Part shown: positions 31,408 through 40,698 of the stretch, piece by piece | Layout of the letters: every line of letters starts with the position of its first letter | Position numbering within the stretch: position 1 is the first letter of the stretch | Program-made: the position numbers and the translations under genes | The notes under the pieces: generated by a model | What the model saw: only the letters and a program-made list of their open reading frames with translations | Told to the model about the DNA's origin: nothing | The model's database searches: none | Source of the DNA: an uncultured Roseburia sp. | Lineage (GTDB): Bacteria; Bacillota_A; Clostridia; Lachnospirales; Lachnospiraceae | Length of the DNA stretch: 64,000 nucleotides | Direction of reading: 5' to 3' | Assembly: GCA_900753715.1 (NCBI GenBank) | Contig: CAAEAE010000103.1 | Span: forward strand, 62,001-126,000

Positions 31408-31956
31408 ATGAGTGTCACGATTGATTTTTCAAAAAAATCTGCAATGGGATTTCTGCAAAATCCGAATATGTTAAAAAGCACGAAGGAAAAGCTGCAAAGG
31501 CAGGCAGAGAGGGACGGAAAAGTCGCATATTTTGAGGCTCAGAAACAAAACCTGAAAAATAAGAAGGCAGAAACAGTGGAGGAAATCGAAAGAAAACTCG
31601 AACTGTTTCATAATTATGACGACCAGATTGTGGCGGCAAAGCAGGAATATAACAGCTCACAGATGCTTCATGTCTCGGACGAGGCAAGGGAGCAGGCAGA
31701 GAAAATTGCGAAGGCTGCGAAGAAGAGTGAGCCAAAGACGGAAGAGGAGAGAAAAGAAGAGGCGATTAAGGAGGCAGCAGGAATAGAGGATGACGGAGGC
31801 CTGCTTAGCGAGAGCATGGACCGTCTGACAGAGACAACTGAACAGACGCAGGAGACGCTCGAAGAAAAGCTGACAGAAGAGAGCCTGGAACAGACAGAGG
31901 AGAGCGTGGAAAAAACAGGGGAGCAGATGCATCGGATGTTTGACATGCGGGTGTAA
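31408..31956 (+). CDS. Charged coiled-coil protein of unknown function
   Basis: A 182-aa protein starting MSVTIDFSKKSAMGFLQNPN. Almost everything after residue 20 is Lys/Glu-rich helix, with predicted coiled coil (KLQRQAERDGKVAYFEAQ; TETTEQTQETLEEKLTEES). No signal peptide or membrane segment. AAAAAGGAGAAGG lies before the ATG at 31408. I do not recognise a named family; its neighbour tldD suggests nothing firm. Confidence 0.72.
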   Translation: MSVTIDFSKKSAMGFLQNPNMLKSTKEKLQRQAERDGKVAYFEAQKQNLKNKKAETVEEIERKLELFHNYDDQIVAAKQEYNSSQMLHVSDEAREQAEKIAKAAKKSEPKTEEERKEEAIKEAAGIEDDGGLLSESMDRLTETTEQTQETLEEKLTEESLEQTEESVEKTGEQMHRMFDMRV

Positions 31957-32058
31957 AAAATGCACAGAAATCATTGAAAAAATTCTCCATTATGATAACA
32001 TAAAACAGAGACTGTACGATGGAATAGAAGAGGCGGTTTCATAATGGGAGGATATAAA

Positions 32059-33444
32059 ATGCTGGAAAACGTGTTAGAGGGAAAAAATGCGCTGTTTGAA
32101 ACCGGGATGCAGACGGTTCTTCGCGGACAGGAGAACCGGTACCGCAGAATTGTGGTTCAAAACGGCAATGTCGTTCAAAATGCCCGCTCAGAGCAGAACG
32201 GTGTGAGTGCAAATGTATACAAAAACGGTGTCAACGGATTTGCATCGATAGCAGAGTATACCGGGGCTGCGGCAGAGCAGGTGTTAAAAGCGGCAACGGA
32301 AAATGCGCAATATTTAAACAAGTATACAAGAAATAAAAAAGCGGCACTGCCTGATTATCGCACCGGATGGATTACATCAAAGGGTGTGATTCTTGACATC
32401 GAACAGAAGAAGCTTGTGGATATGTGCATGGAGATTGATGCTTACATAGGAAAGACGTATCCAAAGCTTTCCAACAGAATGGTCATCTACCGTGAGGACA
32501 CGATGGAAAAAATCATCTATACATCGGATGCGTGCAATGGACATGTGGTGTATCCGAGATTTGCACTCTATGTGGTGATTGGAATGGAGTCAAAGGAAGG
32601 TGAGCCGTTAGAACTCACGGAGTGCTTCGGCGGCTATGGAAATATCAAGGACAATCCAGTTCCTATGAAAGAAGTGCAGGAGAAGGTAGAGCGCTTATAT
32701 AAACGCATCTGTGACAAGGCAGAGGGCGTTTATGCAGAAGCGGGCGTAAAGACAGTAATTCTCGATTCAGATGTGGCAGGAATGATTGCACATGAGGCAG
32801 TCGGTCATACCGTTGAGGCAGATTTGGTGTTAGGCGGTTCGGTTGCTGCGTCAAATCTTGGAAAACAGGTGGCTTCTGAAAAAATTTCGATTGTTGATTA
32901 TGCGCATACGGTAGGGGAGGAGATGGCTCCGCTTCCGGTATTTCTCGATGACGAGGGAGTCGAGGCAAAAGATGCGGTACTTGTTGAGAATGGAAAACTG
33001 ACCGGTTACATGAATAACCGGGAGACGGCAGGACATTTTGGCGTAGAGCCGTGTGGAAATGCGAGAGCGAGAGAATTTTCGGATGAACCGTTAATCCGTA
33101 TGCGGAATACGTTAGTGCTTCCGGGAAAAGACAAGTTAGAGGACATGATTGCCTCTGTCGACGATGGATATTATCTGATGTCGACCGGAAACGGGCAGGC
33201 GGATCTGACCGGGGAGTTCATGTTCGGCATCAATATGGGATATGAAATCAAAAACGGAAAACTCGGGAGAGCGATTTTTGACACGACTGTCTCCGGTGTA
33301 GCGTTTGATATGCTGAAAACCTGTGATATGGTGGCAGATAAAATAAAATGGAGCCCATACGGAACCTGTGGCAAAAAACAGGCAATGGCGGTTTCAATGG
33401 GCGGTCCGGCAATCAAATGTCAGATTAATATTGGAGGAAGATAG
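32059..33444 (+). CDS. tldD: TldD-family metalloprotease
   Basis: A 461-aa peptidase of the TldD/PmbA family, with the zinc motif HEAVGHTVEAD (about residues 240-250). TldD with TldE forms a heterodimeric protease that degrades unfolded peptides and matures some ribosomally made peptides. The start at 32059 (MLENVLEGKNAL) has GGGAGG 8 bases upstream; the in-frame ATG at 32044 is itself part of the SD region. A fragment of this gene is duplicated near 30.1 kb. tldE starts one base after the stop. Confidence 0.92.
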   Translation: MLENVLEGKNALFETGMQTVLRGQENRYRRIVVQNGNVVQNARSEQNGVSANVYKNGVNGFASIAEYTGAAAEQVLKAATENAQYLNKYTRNKKAALPDYRTGWITSKGVILDIEQKKLVDMCMEIDAYIGKTYPKLSNRMVIYREDTMEKIIYTSDACNGHVVYPRFALYVVIGMESKEGEPLELTECFGGYGNIKDNPVPMKEVQEKVERLYKRICDKAEGVYAEAGVKTVILDSDVAGMIAHEAVGHTVEADLVLGGSVAASNLGKQVASEKISIVDYAHTVGEEMAPLPVFLDDEGVEAKDAVLVENGKLTGYMNNRETAGHFGVEPCGNARAREFSDEPLIRMRNTLVLPGKDKLEDMIASVDDGYYLMSTGNGQADLTGEFMFGINMGYEIKNGKLGRAIFDTTVSGVAFDMLKTCDMVADKIKWSPYGTCGKKQAMAVSMGGPAIKCQINIGGR

Positions 33445-33445
33445 C

Positions 33446-34744
33446 GTGAAAAATCTAAGAGAGATATCCGATAAATTAAAAAATTATATTGCGCCAAAGG
33501 AAGGTGTCATCGCACAGTATACCGTATCCGAGACGGAAACCAGGGAAATCACTCTGGAAAACGGGGAGTTTTCCTTATTCCGCACATTGTTTGACAATGA
33601 TGTGACCGTAAAGGTCATTCATAATCAGAAGATTGGAAATATCAGTGCAAATAAATTTACGGACGAAGTATTAAAGAACACGGTGGATGCGGCGATTCTT
33701 TCGGCAGAGTCCGGAGCAGAGGACGCATTTTATGATATCGCACCGGGAATGGATGCGGCAGTTTTTCATAAAGGCGTACAGGAGCCGGAGATTGACAAGT
33801 TAATAGAACGGGCAAGGGAGTTAGCGGATGATATCAAAGAGAAGCATCCGAAGGTGCTGCTCCGCCAGGTGATGGTCAAATATGTAAAAGAACATTCTTT
33901 TTACCGCAATACGAATGGAAGCGAGGATGAGACATTCTCAGGTTACTATCTGGTCACGACAGAGTTTGCCGGAAACGACGGGGCAGATTCTACCGGCATC
34001 AGCGGAAGCTTTCTTGTAACAGACTGCTTGGAGCAGCCGTTTATTGAGCAGGGTGACATGGAGCAGACCTTATGTGATGCGGAAAATTCGCTTCATCCGG
34101 TTACATTAGACGGAAAATTTAATGGAACGGTTATTTTTACACCGGGTGCCATGAATCAGATGTTGATGTTTGGTCTGAATGCATTTGCAGGCGATTCTTA
34201 TATTTTAAGCGGCGAGGCAAAGTGGCTTGGCAAAATCGGAGAGAAGGTTGCTTCCGAGAAACTGACGATTGCCATCAAGCCATGGGATGAGCGCATATTT
34301 GGAACAGCGGTGCGCACGGAAGACGGTTTCCGGACCGAGGATTATCTGTTGATTGAAAACGGTATCTTAAGAAGCTACTTAGACAGCTTCTATGTTTCAA
34401 AGAAATGTAATGTTCCGCGTGCATTGAGCACGGATTTGGACATGGTTGTTTCGACAGGGGATACAAAGCTTGCCGAGATGATAAAGAGCATTGACAAAGG
34501 GCTGATTATCGGCGCCATTTCCTGTGGATATCCGGGAGCAAACGGAGAAATTTCCGGTGTTGCAAAGCAAAGCTTTTATGTGGAAAATGGTGAGGTGAAG
34601 GGAGCTGTCAATGAGACGATGGTCAGCTTTAACCTTGCAGATATGTTTTTAAATATTGAGGATGTTTCCGAGGAAACAATCTGCAACGGAATGGTGGTAA
34701 TGCCTTATATCAAGGTAGGAAATATACTGGTTTCCGGAAAATAA
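33446..34744 (+). CDS. TldE/PmbA-family protein (TldD partner)
   Basis: 432 aa. It resembles PmbA/TldE (VKNLREISDKLKNYIAPKEG at the start; VFTPGAMNQMLMFGLNAFAG and SGEISGVAKQ-type segments later) and lacks the HExxxH motif, as expected for the non-catalytic subunit of the TldD/TldE protease. The GTG at 33446 follows GGAGG by 9 bases; the longer in-frame extension would lie inside tldD. One base separates it from tldD, so the subunits are made together. Confidence 0.88.
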   Translation: MKNLREISDKLKNYIAPKEGVIAQYTVSETETREITLENGEFSLFRTLFDNDVTVKVIHNQKIGNISANKFTDEVLKNTVDAAILSAESGAEDAFYDIAPGMDAAVFHKGVQEPEIDKLIERARELADDIKEKHPKVLLRQVMVKYVKEHSFYRNTNGSEDETFSGYYLVTTEFAGNDGADSTGISGSFLVTDCLEQPFIEQGDMEQTLCDAENSLHPVTLDGKFNGTVIFTPGAMNQMLMFGLNAFAGDSYILSGEAKWLGKIGEKVASEKLTIAIKPWDERIFGTAVRTEDGFRTEDYLLIENGILRSYLDSFYVSKKCNVPRALSTDLDMVVSTGDTKLAEMIKSIDKGLIIGAISCGYPGANGEISGVAKQSFYVENGEVKGAVNETMVSFNLADMFLNIEDVSEETICNGMVVMPYIKVGNILVSGK

Positions 34745-34771
34745 TTATTATCAGAAACACACGTAAAAAGA

Positions 34772-34793
34772 GCGCGGGCGATTTTGCCCGCGC
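34772..34793 (+). terminator. GC hairpin after tldE
   Basis: GCGCGGGC and GCCCGCGC around ATTTT... loop; strong stem but followed by ATTTGAG rather than a T-run, so termination is probable but not certain. Confidence 0.5.
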
Positions 34794-34812
34794 ATTTGAG
34801 TATTAAGTATTT

Positions 34813-35010
34813 GGTGACAAACGTGAGGATAGCAATATTGTCAAATTCTTTAATGAACATGAAGGTGAGTATACATTGAAAGATTACCTTATCATGTGCG
34901 GTGATGTGGGTATGTGTGGCTTTTCTGCATTAGAAGGGGCTAAGACTCGAAGCATACTAAAAATCTGCTGGTTAATATATTGTTTGTTAGATAGTTGTTA
35001 TAGATGCTAA
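34813..35010 (+). pseudogene. Relic of a metallophosphoesterase gene
   Basis: The frame starting at 34813 reads GDKREDSNIVKFFNEHEGEY then TLKDYLIMCGDVGMCGFSA, resembling the N-terminus of calcineurin-like phosphoesterases (GDxHG ... DYLI-x-GD-x-G). The His of the first motif is Arg and the similarity ends after about 45 codons. No start codon with a ribosome site is present. Confidence 0.5.
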
Positions 35011-35088
35011 TTTGCTGAAAAATTCACACGTAAATTTGTTACAAACCAGATATACTAAATGTATAATAAATTCAAAGGAGCGATGTTT

Positions 35089-35346
35089 ATGCCAAATATT
35101 AAACCTATATCCAATTTGAGAAATTATACAGAAGTATTAAAAGAAGTGGATGCTTCCAATAGAGTTTATTTAACTAGAAATGGTCATGGTGAATATGGAA
35201 TCCTTACAATGGATGAAATAGACGAGCTTGATTGTTACAGAGCAACTTATACTTTGTTTTCTAAATTGCAGAAAGCAGAGGAACGAGCTTCTAAAGAAGG
35301 CTGGATTGATGCAGATGATTTAGAGAAAGAACTGGGGGTAAATTAA
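35089..35346 (+). CDS. Phd/YefM-family antitoxin (orphan)
   Basis: An 85-aa antitoxin: MPNIKPISNLRNYTEVLKEV, then VYLTRNGHGEYGILTMDEID, the Phd/YefM DNA-binding and dimerisation fold, and an acidic C-terminal tail that would wrap the toxin. The ATG at 35089 has AAAGGAG at 8 bases; an upstream in-frame ATG at 35059 has no SD. Such antitoxins repress their own operon. The toxin gene that follows is deleted internally, so this antitoxin is now an orphan. Confidence 0.86.
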   Translation: MPNIKPISNLRNYTEVLKEVDASNRVYLTRNGHGEYGILTMDEIDELDCYRATYTLFSKLQKAEERASKEGWIDADDLEKELGVN

Positions 35347-35348
35347 GT

Positions 35349-35541
35349 TTGAGATATAAACTAAAATACACTCCGGACGCTAGCGATAAGCTTCGTGAAC
35401 TTAAGAAGCAGATAACAGCAACACATGGAAAACAATACTGTTTTTGTGATAGATATTTTTAATGAGCATGAAGACTTTATGTGGAGAATGTTCAGAGTGA
35501 ATTTAAGAACTCAGGATAGTATTGATTTCTGGGGAGAATAA
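35349..35541 (+). pseudogene. RelE/ParE-family toxin remnant
   Basis: Starting at TTG 35349 (2 bases after the antitoxin) the frame gives MRYKLKYTPDASDKLRELKK and QITATHGKQ, the N-terminus of RelE/ParE-type toxins. It then breaks; the other frame gives VIDIFNEHEDFMWRMFRVNL and a RTQDSIDFWGE end, the C-terminus of the same family. The central part of about 55-60 codons is missing, so the toxin is inactive. Confidence 0.78.
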
Positions 35542-35570
35542 TAGTGTGATAACACAATACAGATAACAAT

Positions 35571-36606
35571 TTGATAACATTAGCTCATACAACACATATG
35601 ATTGGTGCAGATGAAATCCAATGGAGTCAAATCGTAACAGAATTAGCGGGCGCGATGGCAGTAAGAAAACATACCGTCGCAGTGGAAAAGCTCGGTGCAG
35701 AGCTTTTGGAGAGCCTTACCCAGGAGGATAAGGTACTTGTCCTTATCACACGAAACTACGGGGTATCGGACCCGGTTTTAAATATGGGAATCCCGAAACT
35801 TTTATTAGAGCGCGGCTATAAGGTGATTACATTATCGCATCTGCCGGCACATGACCTTGATTTGTCCGCGGAGTACCCGAACCTGTACTGGCCGTTTGGA
35901 CAGCATATTTTATCTGGGGCAAAAATAATTGCAAATCATCCGAATCTGTATGCGGTTTATCTGACCAACCACGGGTGCGGACCGGACAGTATGCACGCGT
36001 GATGGATGGAATTTTGAGGCGAAACGGATTTGAAGGAAGTTACCTTGTGGCGCCGGTGCTTGAAAGACTGCCGGAGACGGTAAAAAACCTGGATTTTCTG
36101 GTTCGGGCGATTGTTACCGGAGACCTTTTGTATGCGGCTCCCGTGAAACGGCGCAGGAAACTGGCACCGGAGAAGATTCTCTCCTGGACAGAATTGTTTT
36201 CGCTGGCGCAGACCATCGGGGAGCTTGAAACAACCGGAAGGAAAATTGCGGTGGTGGGAACGCCAATGTGCCTTGCCGGGCTTGACAACGGTGTGCTTGA
36301 TACGTTGGATGCAGAGGGAAATACAGTGTACCGTGCACCGCTTGCGGAATATCTGTGCTGGCGGAACAATATCTGCCGCAGTTTTCCGGTGGAAACGGAA
36401 GATACCGCTATGCAAAGGCGGTGCAGATGGGACAGAGCGCGGATGCAGTGCTTGCGGTATCTCCACGCTATGAAAACACCGCGATGGTGCTTGACTTATT
36501 TGGCATTGCGGACCATGCGGGTGCACCGCTTTACAATGTAGCATTAGACTACGACTGGGATGAGAGCGCCTGGTCGAAGCTGCGTTCCTTCCTATATTAT
36601 TGTTAG
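35571..36606 (+). pseudogene. Decayed 2-hydroxyacyl-CoA dehydratase/activase-like locus
   Basis: Three pieces in different frames. 35571-36002 carries VLVLITRNYGVSDPVLNMGI and YWPFGQHILSGAKIIANHPN, with LTNHGCGPDS, resembling the C-terminal domain of large acyl-CoA dehydratase activase-related proteins. 35998-36355 carries MDGILRRNGFEGSYLVAPVL and KIAVVGTPMCLAGLDNGVLD. 36355-36606 carries VLAVSPRYENTAMVLDLFGI ending ALDYDWDESAWSKLRSFLYY. The N-terminal part of the first protein is absent and frames change at about 36000 and 36355, so nothing here can be functional. Confidence 0.7.
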
Positions 36607-37166
36607 GACGCTGCGCCGGTGGGATTTTGGGAAATCTCGGACGCCGAGGTGTGGGAAGTCCTGGGCAACGGTGCCTGGAAAATCCCAAGCGTCGGTGGAT
36701 GATAGGTAAAGAGCAGAAAGCCAAGCAGTACAAGAAGGACGGCACATTTAAAAAATGGGACCGGAAGTTTCTGCCCGCAGGATAAGGTCTGCTTATAAAT
36801 GTAGCAGAAAGCGGCAATCACACTGATAAAAAAGGTCGCAATATCCAAAACCGGCACATTTTTTCCAAGGATGCCGGAATAGGTATAAAAGAGCACCGGA
36901 ATGAGAAAGGTGCCAAGAAGCGTCCCAGCAAGCAGTGCACCGGTGACGCAGGGGTACTCTTCTTTGAGATTTTGATTCATCCAGATGGAAAAGAGAAACA
37001 TCGGAAAAAAGAAAAGCTTCATATGCTCCCAGGTGGATTCGTTCACCGGAAAGAAGAAACCAAGGATGTAGTTGTTGTTCGACCACTCATATACGAAATG
37101 TGCGAGGGTGCCGGCAATGGATACAAAAAGAATGCCTTTGATGATATTGGATTTTAATGGATTCAT
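36603..37166 (-). CDS. DUF6512-like integral membrane protein
   Basis: About 187 aa with five to six hydrophobic segments (for example IIKGILFVSIAGTLAHFVYE, GFFFPVNESTWEHMKLFFFP, ALLAGTLLGTFLIPVLF). I recognise the N-terminal pattern YEWSNN..FFPVNESTWEHMK of the DUF6512 family of small clostridial membrane proteins; its function is unknown. The start at 37166 (MNPLKSNIIKG) is uncertain because no good SD is present; 37202 is possible. The last 20 residues (after FTYHPPTLGIFQAPL) diverge from the expected end and run into the neighbouring pseudogene, which suggests a damaged 3' end. Confidence 0.65.
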   Translation of the reverse strand: MNPLKSNIIKGILFVSIAGTLAHFVYEWSNNNYILGFFFPVNESTWEHMKLFFFPMFLFSIWMNQNLKEEYPCVTGALLAGTLLGTFLIPVLFYTYSGILGKNVPVLDIATFFISVIAAFCYIYKQTLSCGQKLPVPFFKCAVLLVLLGFLLFTYHPPTLGIFQAPLPRTSHTSASEISQNPTGAAS

Positions 37167-37238
37167 GCGGATAGTATATGCAACAGAGGCAGAAAATATC
37201 ATATGTTAAGATACCAAAGAAATGACATGAAATCAAAA

Positions 37239-37275
37239 ACGGGAGAATCCTGTCTTTTACAGGTTCTCCCGTATT
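37239..37275 (-). terminator. Intrinsic terminator of the LacI-type gene
   Basis: ACGGGAGAACCTGT pairs with ACAGGATTCTCCCGT, then TTTTTG on the minus strand; it overlaps the 3' end of the regulator gene. Confidence 0.75.
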
Positions 37276-38273
37276 TTAATGCTAAGGTCAAGATGGCAGA
37301 GCTGGGTATCCGGCAGGGCACCGGTCAGCAGATAGTCCATTAACAGGGAAAGGGAGCGCGCGCCCTGCTCCTTTGGCTGCTGGCAGATGGTGGCGGAGAT
37401 GACGCCTGCATTAATCATTTCAACCGTGGACGGAACTGCGTCAAATGTAATAATACGGACGGAATGAGGGACAATTTCTTTTTTCAGGACGGCACGGCAT
37501 CCGCCATAAACACCGGCAGCGGTAAAATAAAGCGCGTTGATGTCCGGGTGTTCGGTGAGGAGTGCCAAGACAGCTTCGTAGCTTTTATAGTCATCGTCAT
37601 CGTTTTCCACGATACCGGCAATCTCGATGGAAGCGGGGGAGAGGGAGTCCACAAATCCACGGATGCGTTCTTCATGGCTTAAAATATTGTGGGAGCCGGT
37701 GACGATGCCGACGGTGGCGTGATTTCCGGTAATCAGTTTCATAAGCCCGGCAGCAGTCTGTCCGCACTTTAAATCGTCACAGCCGACATAGGCAATCCGC
37801 TTGGAGGCGGGAAGGTCGGTGTTGATGGTGATGCAGGGGATTCCGGCATCCCAGAGCTGGTCGATTTTCTGCTGGATGCGCTTGTCATTGCAGGGAGAGA
37901 GAATCAGACCGTGAACCCCCTCCTTTTCTAATTCCCGGATGGCAGAAAGCTGAATCTTCGGGTCAAATGAGATGTGGCGTTCGATGATGGAACAGCCGTA
38001 GATGGACAATTCCTCTAATTTCTGGGAGAGTCCCTCCATCACCTCGGCAAAAAAAGGATTTTCTGCACCGAAAAGAAGCACGCCGATTTTTAATTTTTTC
38101 TTCTGGGCTGCGAGTGCGATTCCCGCTTTGTTCGGACGGTATTCTAACAGCTCTGCAATTTCTAAAACCTTGTGTTCCGTCTCGGTATTTACGACGCCGC
38201 GGTGATTGAGCACCCGGTCGACGGTCCCTCTCGAGACGCCGGCAAGCTCTGCAATTTCTTTCATCGTTGCCAT
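37257..38273 (-). CDS. LacI-family transcriptional regulator
   Basis: A 338-aa repressor. The N-terminal HTH MKEIAELAGVSRGTVDRVLN and hinge RPNKAGIALAAQKKK are followed by a periplasmic-binding-like sensor domain (LKIGVLLFGAENPFFAEVME; VGCDDLKCGQTAAGL). It should bind a sugar or sugar phosphate. The ATG at 38273 has GGGGGAG upstream. It is divergent from the sugar operon at 38479, whose promoter is followed by a perfect CGTGCACGTGCACG palindrome, so repression of that operon is the likely role. Confidence 0.93.
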   Translation of the reverse strand: MATMKEIAELAGVSRGTVDRVLNHRGVVNTETEHKVLEIAELLEYRPNKAGIALAAQKKKLKIGVLLFGAENPFFAEVMEGLSQKLEELSIYGCSIIERHISFDPKIQLSAIRELEKEGVHGLILSPCNDKRIQQKIDQLWDAGIPCITINTDLPASKRIAYVGCDDLKCGQTAAGLMKLITGNHATVGIVTGSHNILSHEERIRGFVDSLSPASIEIAGIVENDDDDYKSYEAVLALLTEHPDINALYFTAAGVYGGCRAVLKKEIVPHSVRIITFDAVPSTVEMINAGVISATICQQPKEQGARSLSLLMDYLLTGALPDTQLCHLDLSIKIRENL

Positions 38274-38386
38274 GATAACTCCCCCTTTTTAACGATGCCA
38301 CACCGGATTATCCGTAATGGTTATGCTAAATTTCAGTATAGCATACCGTGCATGGGAACTCAAAGGAAAAATGTGAAAAAAACATA

Positions 38387-38415
38387 TTGATATTTGGCGG
38401 ATAAGGATGTATCAT
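38387..38415 (+). promoter_or_regulatory. Promoter of the sugar operon
   Basis: TTGATA (38387-38392), 17 bases, TATCAT (38410-38415), about 64 bases before the kinase start. Confidence 0.75.
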
Positions 38416-38424
38416 AAAAATAAG

Positions 38425-38438
38425 CGTGCACGTGCACG
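38425..38438. promoter_or_regulatory. LacI-type operator CGTGCACGTGCACG
   Basis: A perfect 14 bp palindrome with a central CG-type axis typical of LacI-family sites, lying at about +4 to +17 of the predicted transcript, where a bound repressor would block initiation. Confidence 0.82.
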
Positions 38439-38478
38439 TATACACGGGTTTTGTGCCAGAACGTGAGAAGGAGGTCAT

Positions 38479-39948
38479 ATGTTATACATAGGAATTGATT
38501 TGGGAACCTCAGCGGTCAAATTGCTGCTGATGGAGGGGGATGGAACTGTAAAAAACATTGTTTCCAGAGAGTATCCGCTGTATTTTCCACATCCGGGATG
38601 GTCGGAGCAGAAACCGGAAGACTGGTATCGTGAGACCATGGACGGGTTAAAGGAACTGCTTTCGGGCTTTGATAAGAGCCAGGTGGCAGGCATCAGTTTT
38701 GGCGGTCAGATGCACGGACTTGTCATTCTCGATGAAAAGGATGAGGTCATCCGTCCGGCAATCTTGTGGAATGACGGAAGAACAGTGGAAGAGAACGATT
38801 ATCTGAATGAGACAATCGGGAAGAAAACACTTTCCAAATATACCGCGAATATTTCCTTTACGGGATTTACTGCGTCAAAACTTCTCTGGGTGAGAAATAA
38901 AGAGCCGGAGAATTTTGCAAGAATTAAAAAGATTATGCTTCCGAAGGATTATCTTGCATACAAGCTTACCGGAGAGCACTGCACCGATGTATCGGATGCT
39001 TCCGGCATGTTGCTTTTGGATGTCAAGAACCGCTGCTGGTCGAAGGAGATGTGTGAAATCTGCCATGTGACAGAGGAGATGCTGCCGAAGCTTTATGAGA
39101 GCTATGAGTGTGTCGGAACCCTGCTTCCTGCCATTGCGGCAGAGCTTGGTGTTTCCGGGCAGGTAAAGGTTGCAGCCGGTGCCGGAGACAATGCGGCAGC
39201 CGCAGTGGCAACCGGAACTGTGGGAGACGGCAGATGTAATATCTCTCTTGGAACAAGCGGAACGATTTTTATTTCCTCCGCGAAGTTCGGTGTGGACAAA
39301 AATAATGCGCTTCACGCATTCTGTGATGCAAACGGGGCTTATCATCTGATGGGATGTATGCTTTCCGCCGCATCCTGCAACAAATGGTGGATGGATGAGA
39401 TTATCGGAACGAAGGATTACGCCGCAGAGCAGAAGGCGATTACAAAACTTGGTGAGAATCATGTATACTATCTTCCATATCTTATGGGAGAGCGCTCCCC
39501 GTACAACAATCCGAATGCAAGAGCGACATTTATTGGTATGACGATGGACACCACAAGAGCCGATATGACACAGGCAGTATTAGAGGGCGTGGCATTTGCA
39601 CTTCGCGATTCCTTTGAGGTTGCAAAATCACTTGGAATTAAAATCGAGCGCACAAAAATCTGTGGCGGCGGTGCAAAGAGTCCGCTCTGGAAAAAGATTA
39701 TCGCAAATGTTCTTGGAATTAAGGTCGATGTGCTTGAAACCGAAGAAGGTCCGTCATTAGGCGGCGCAATGCTTGCAGCAGTGGCCTGTGGAGAGTATGA
39801 GAATGTGGAAGCTGCGGCAGCAAAGATTGTAAAGGTTGTCGATACCGTGGAGCCGGACGCAGAGCTTACCGCAAAATACGAGGCAAGATATCAGCAGTTT
39901 AAACAGATTTATCCGGCATGCAAAGAGTTGTTTGATAAAATTCAGTAA
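38479..39948 (+). CDS. xylB: Xylulokinase-like FGGY sugar kinase
   Basis: A 489-aa FGGY carbohydrate kinase. N-terminal ATP-binding MLYIGIDLGTSAVKLLLMEG, substrate part GISFGGQMHGLVILD and WNDGRT, and C-terminal GAGDNAAAAVATGTVGDG and ICGGGAKSPLWKKIIANVLG are all typical of XylB, which phosphorylates D-xylulose. AAGGAGG lies 6 bases before the ATG. Because the operon partner is a fucose-isomerase-like enzyme, the true substrate could be another ketose, for example a ribulose or xylulose isomer. First gene after the LacI operator. Confidence 0.92.
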   Translation: MLYIGIDLGTSAVKLLLMEGDGTVKNIVSREYPLYFPHPGWSEQKPEDWYRETMDGLKELLSGFDKSQVAGISFGGQMHGLVILDEKDEVIRPAILWNDGRTVEENDYLNETIGKKTLSKYTANISFTGFTASKLLWVRNKEPENFARIKKIMLPKDYLAYKLTGEHCTDVSDASGMLLLDVKNRCWSKEMCEICHVTEEMLPKLYESYECVGTLLPAIAAELGVSGQVKVAAGAGDNAAAAVATGTVGDGRCNISLGTSGTIFISSAKFGVDKNNALHAFCDANGAYHLMGCMLSAASCNKWWMDEIIGTKDYAAEQKAITKLGENHVYYLPYLMGERSPYNNPNARATFIGMTMDTTRADMTQAVLEGVAFALRDSFEVAKSLGIKIERTKICGGGAKSPLWKKIIANVLGIKVDVLETEEGPSLGGAMLAAVACGEYENVEAAAAKIVKVVDTVEPDAELTAKYEARYQQFKQIYPACKELFDKIQ

Positions 39949-39963
39949 GGGGGAATCCATACC

Positions 39964-40584
39964 ATGCAGATTTATAAGGTAACAGACGAGCGTTTCCGCA
40001 AATATGGAAAAGTAATTGATTATATTGATTTTGCTCCGCTTGTGGATGCAATGAAAAAGACACCGGTTCCGGAGGATGTTGTCTATGAGCCATCCATTCC
40101 GGAGCTTGAGAACCTTTCTGTGGCACAGGAGATAAAAGACCGTTTTTACGGGGAACTGCCGATTCAGATTGGCTACTGCAACGGACATAATGTTTTATTG
40201 AATGCAGTGGAGTACCACAGAAGTTCCGAAATCAATGTGGCAGCGACAGATGCAGTTTTAATCTTGGGACAGTTAGCCGATGTGACAGATGATTTTACAT
40301 ATGAAACTTCTAAGATGGAGGCATTTTTCGTGCCGGCAGGAACAGCAGTGGAGGTATATGCCACAACACTGCACTATGCACCGTGTAACGCAAATGAAGG
40401 CGGATTCCAGGTAGCAATCGTATTGCCGAAAGGAACGAATTATCCGTTGGAGAAAAAGCACGGCGGCAGTGAGGATGCGTTGATAACTGCAACCAACAAG
40501 TGGCTGATTGGCCACGCAGAGGGTGGACTTCCAGAGGGAAGCCACATCGGACTGATTGGAAAGAACTTAAACGTAAACGAGTAA
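39964..40584 (+). CDS. DUF4867 family protein, cupin-like sugar-operon partner
   Basis: A 206-aa protein (MQIYKVTDERFRKYGKVIDY) of a family I know as DUF4867, commonly found beside fucose/arabinose isomerase-like genes. The central GYCNGHNVLLNAVEYHRSSE and FFVPAGTAVEVYATTLHYAP read like a cupin/ureidoglycolate-lyase barrel with histidines that could bind metal. A role as mutarotase- or isomerase-like accessory enzyme is plausible but unproven. It lies 15 bases after the kinase gene. Confidence 0.82.
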   Translation: MQIYKVTDERFRKYGKVIDYIDFAPLVDAMKKTPVPEDVVYEPSIPELENLSVAQEIKDRFYGELPIQIGYCNGHNVLLNAVEYHRSSEINVAATDAVLILGQLADVTDDFTYETSKMEAFFVPAGTAVEVYATTLHYAPCNANEGGFQVAIVLPKGTNYPLEKKHGGSEDALITATNKWLIGHAEGGLPEGSHIGLIGKNLNVNE

Positions 40585-40603
40585 ACCAGTCATAAAAAGA
40601 AAC

Positions 40604-40649
40604 CTTAGAGCGGCATCAGAGCAATGCGGGCAAGGTGTCCGCTCTTAAG
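40604..40649 (+). promoter_or_regulatory. Intercistronic hairpin before the isomerase-like gene
   Basis: CTTAGAGCGG pairs with CCGCTCTTAAG (one bulge) with no T-run. It may protect or process the polycistronic mRNA rather than terminate it. Confidence 0.5.
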
Positions 40650-40698
40650 ATAATATTTTTAGAGTGTAGCGTGTAAGAACGCGGAAATGGAGGAAATG

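Noticed and set aside
40604..40649. Hairpin considered as a terminator of the sugar operon
   Set aside because: No T-run follows and the isomerase-like gene downstream has no promoter of its own.
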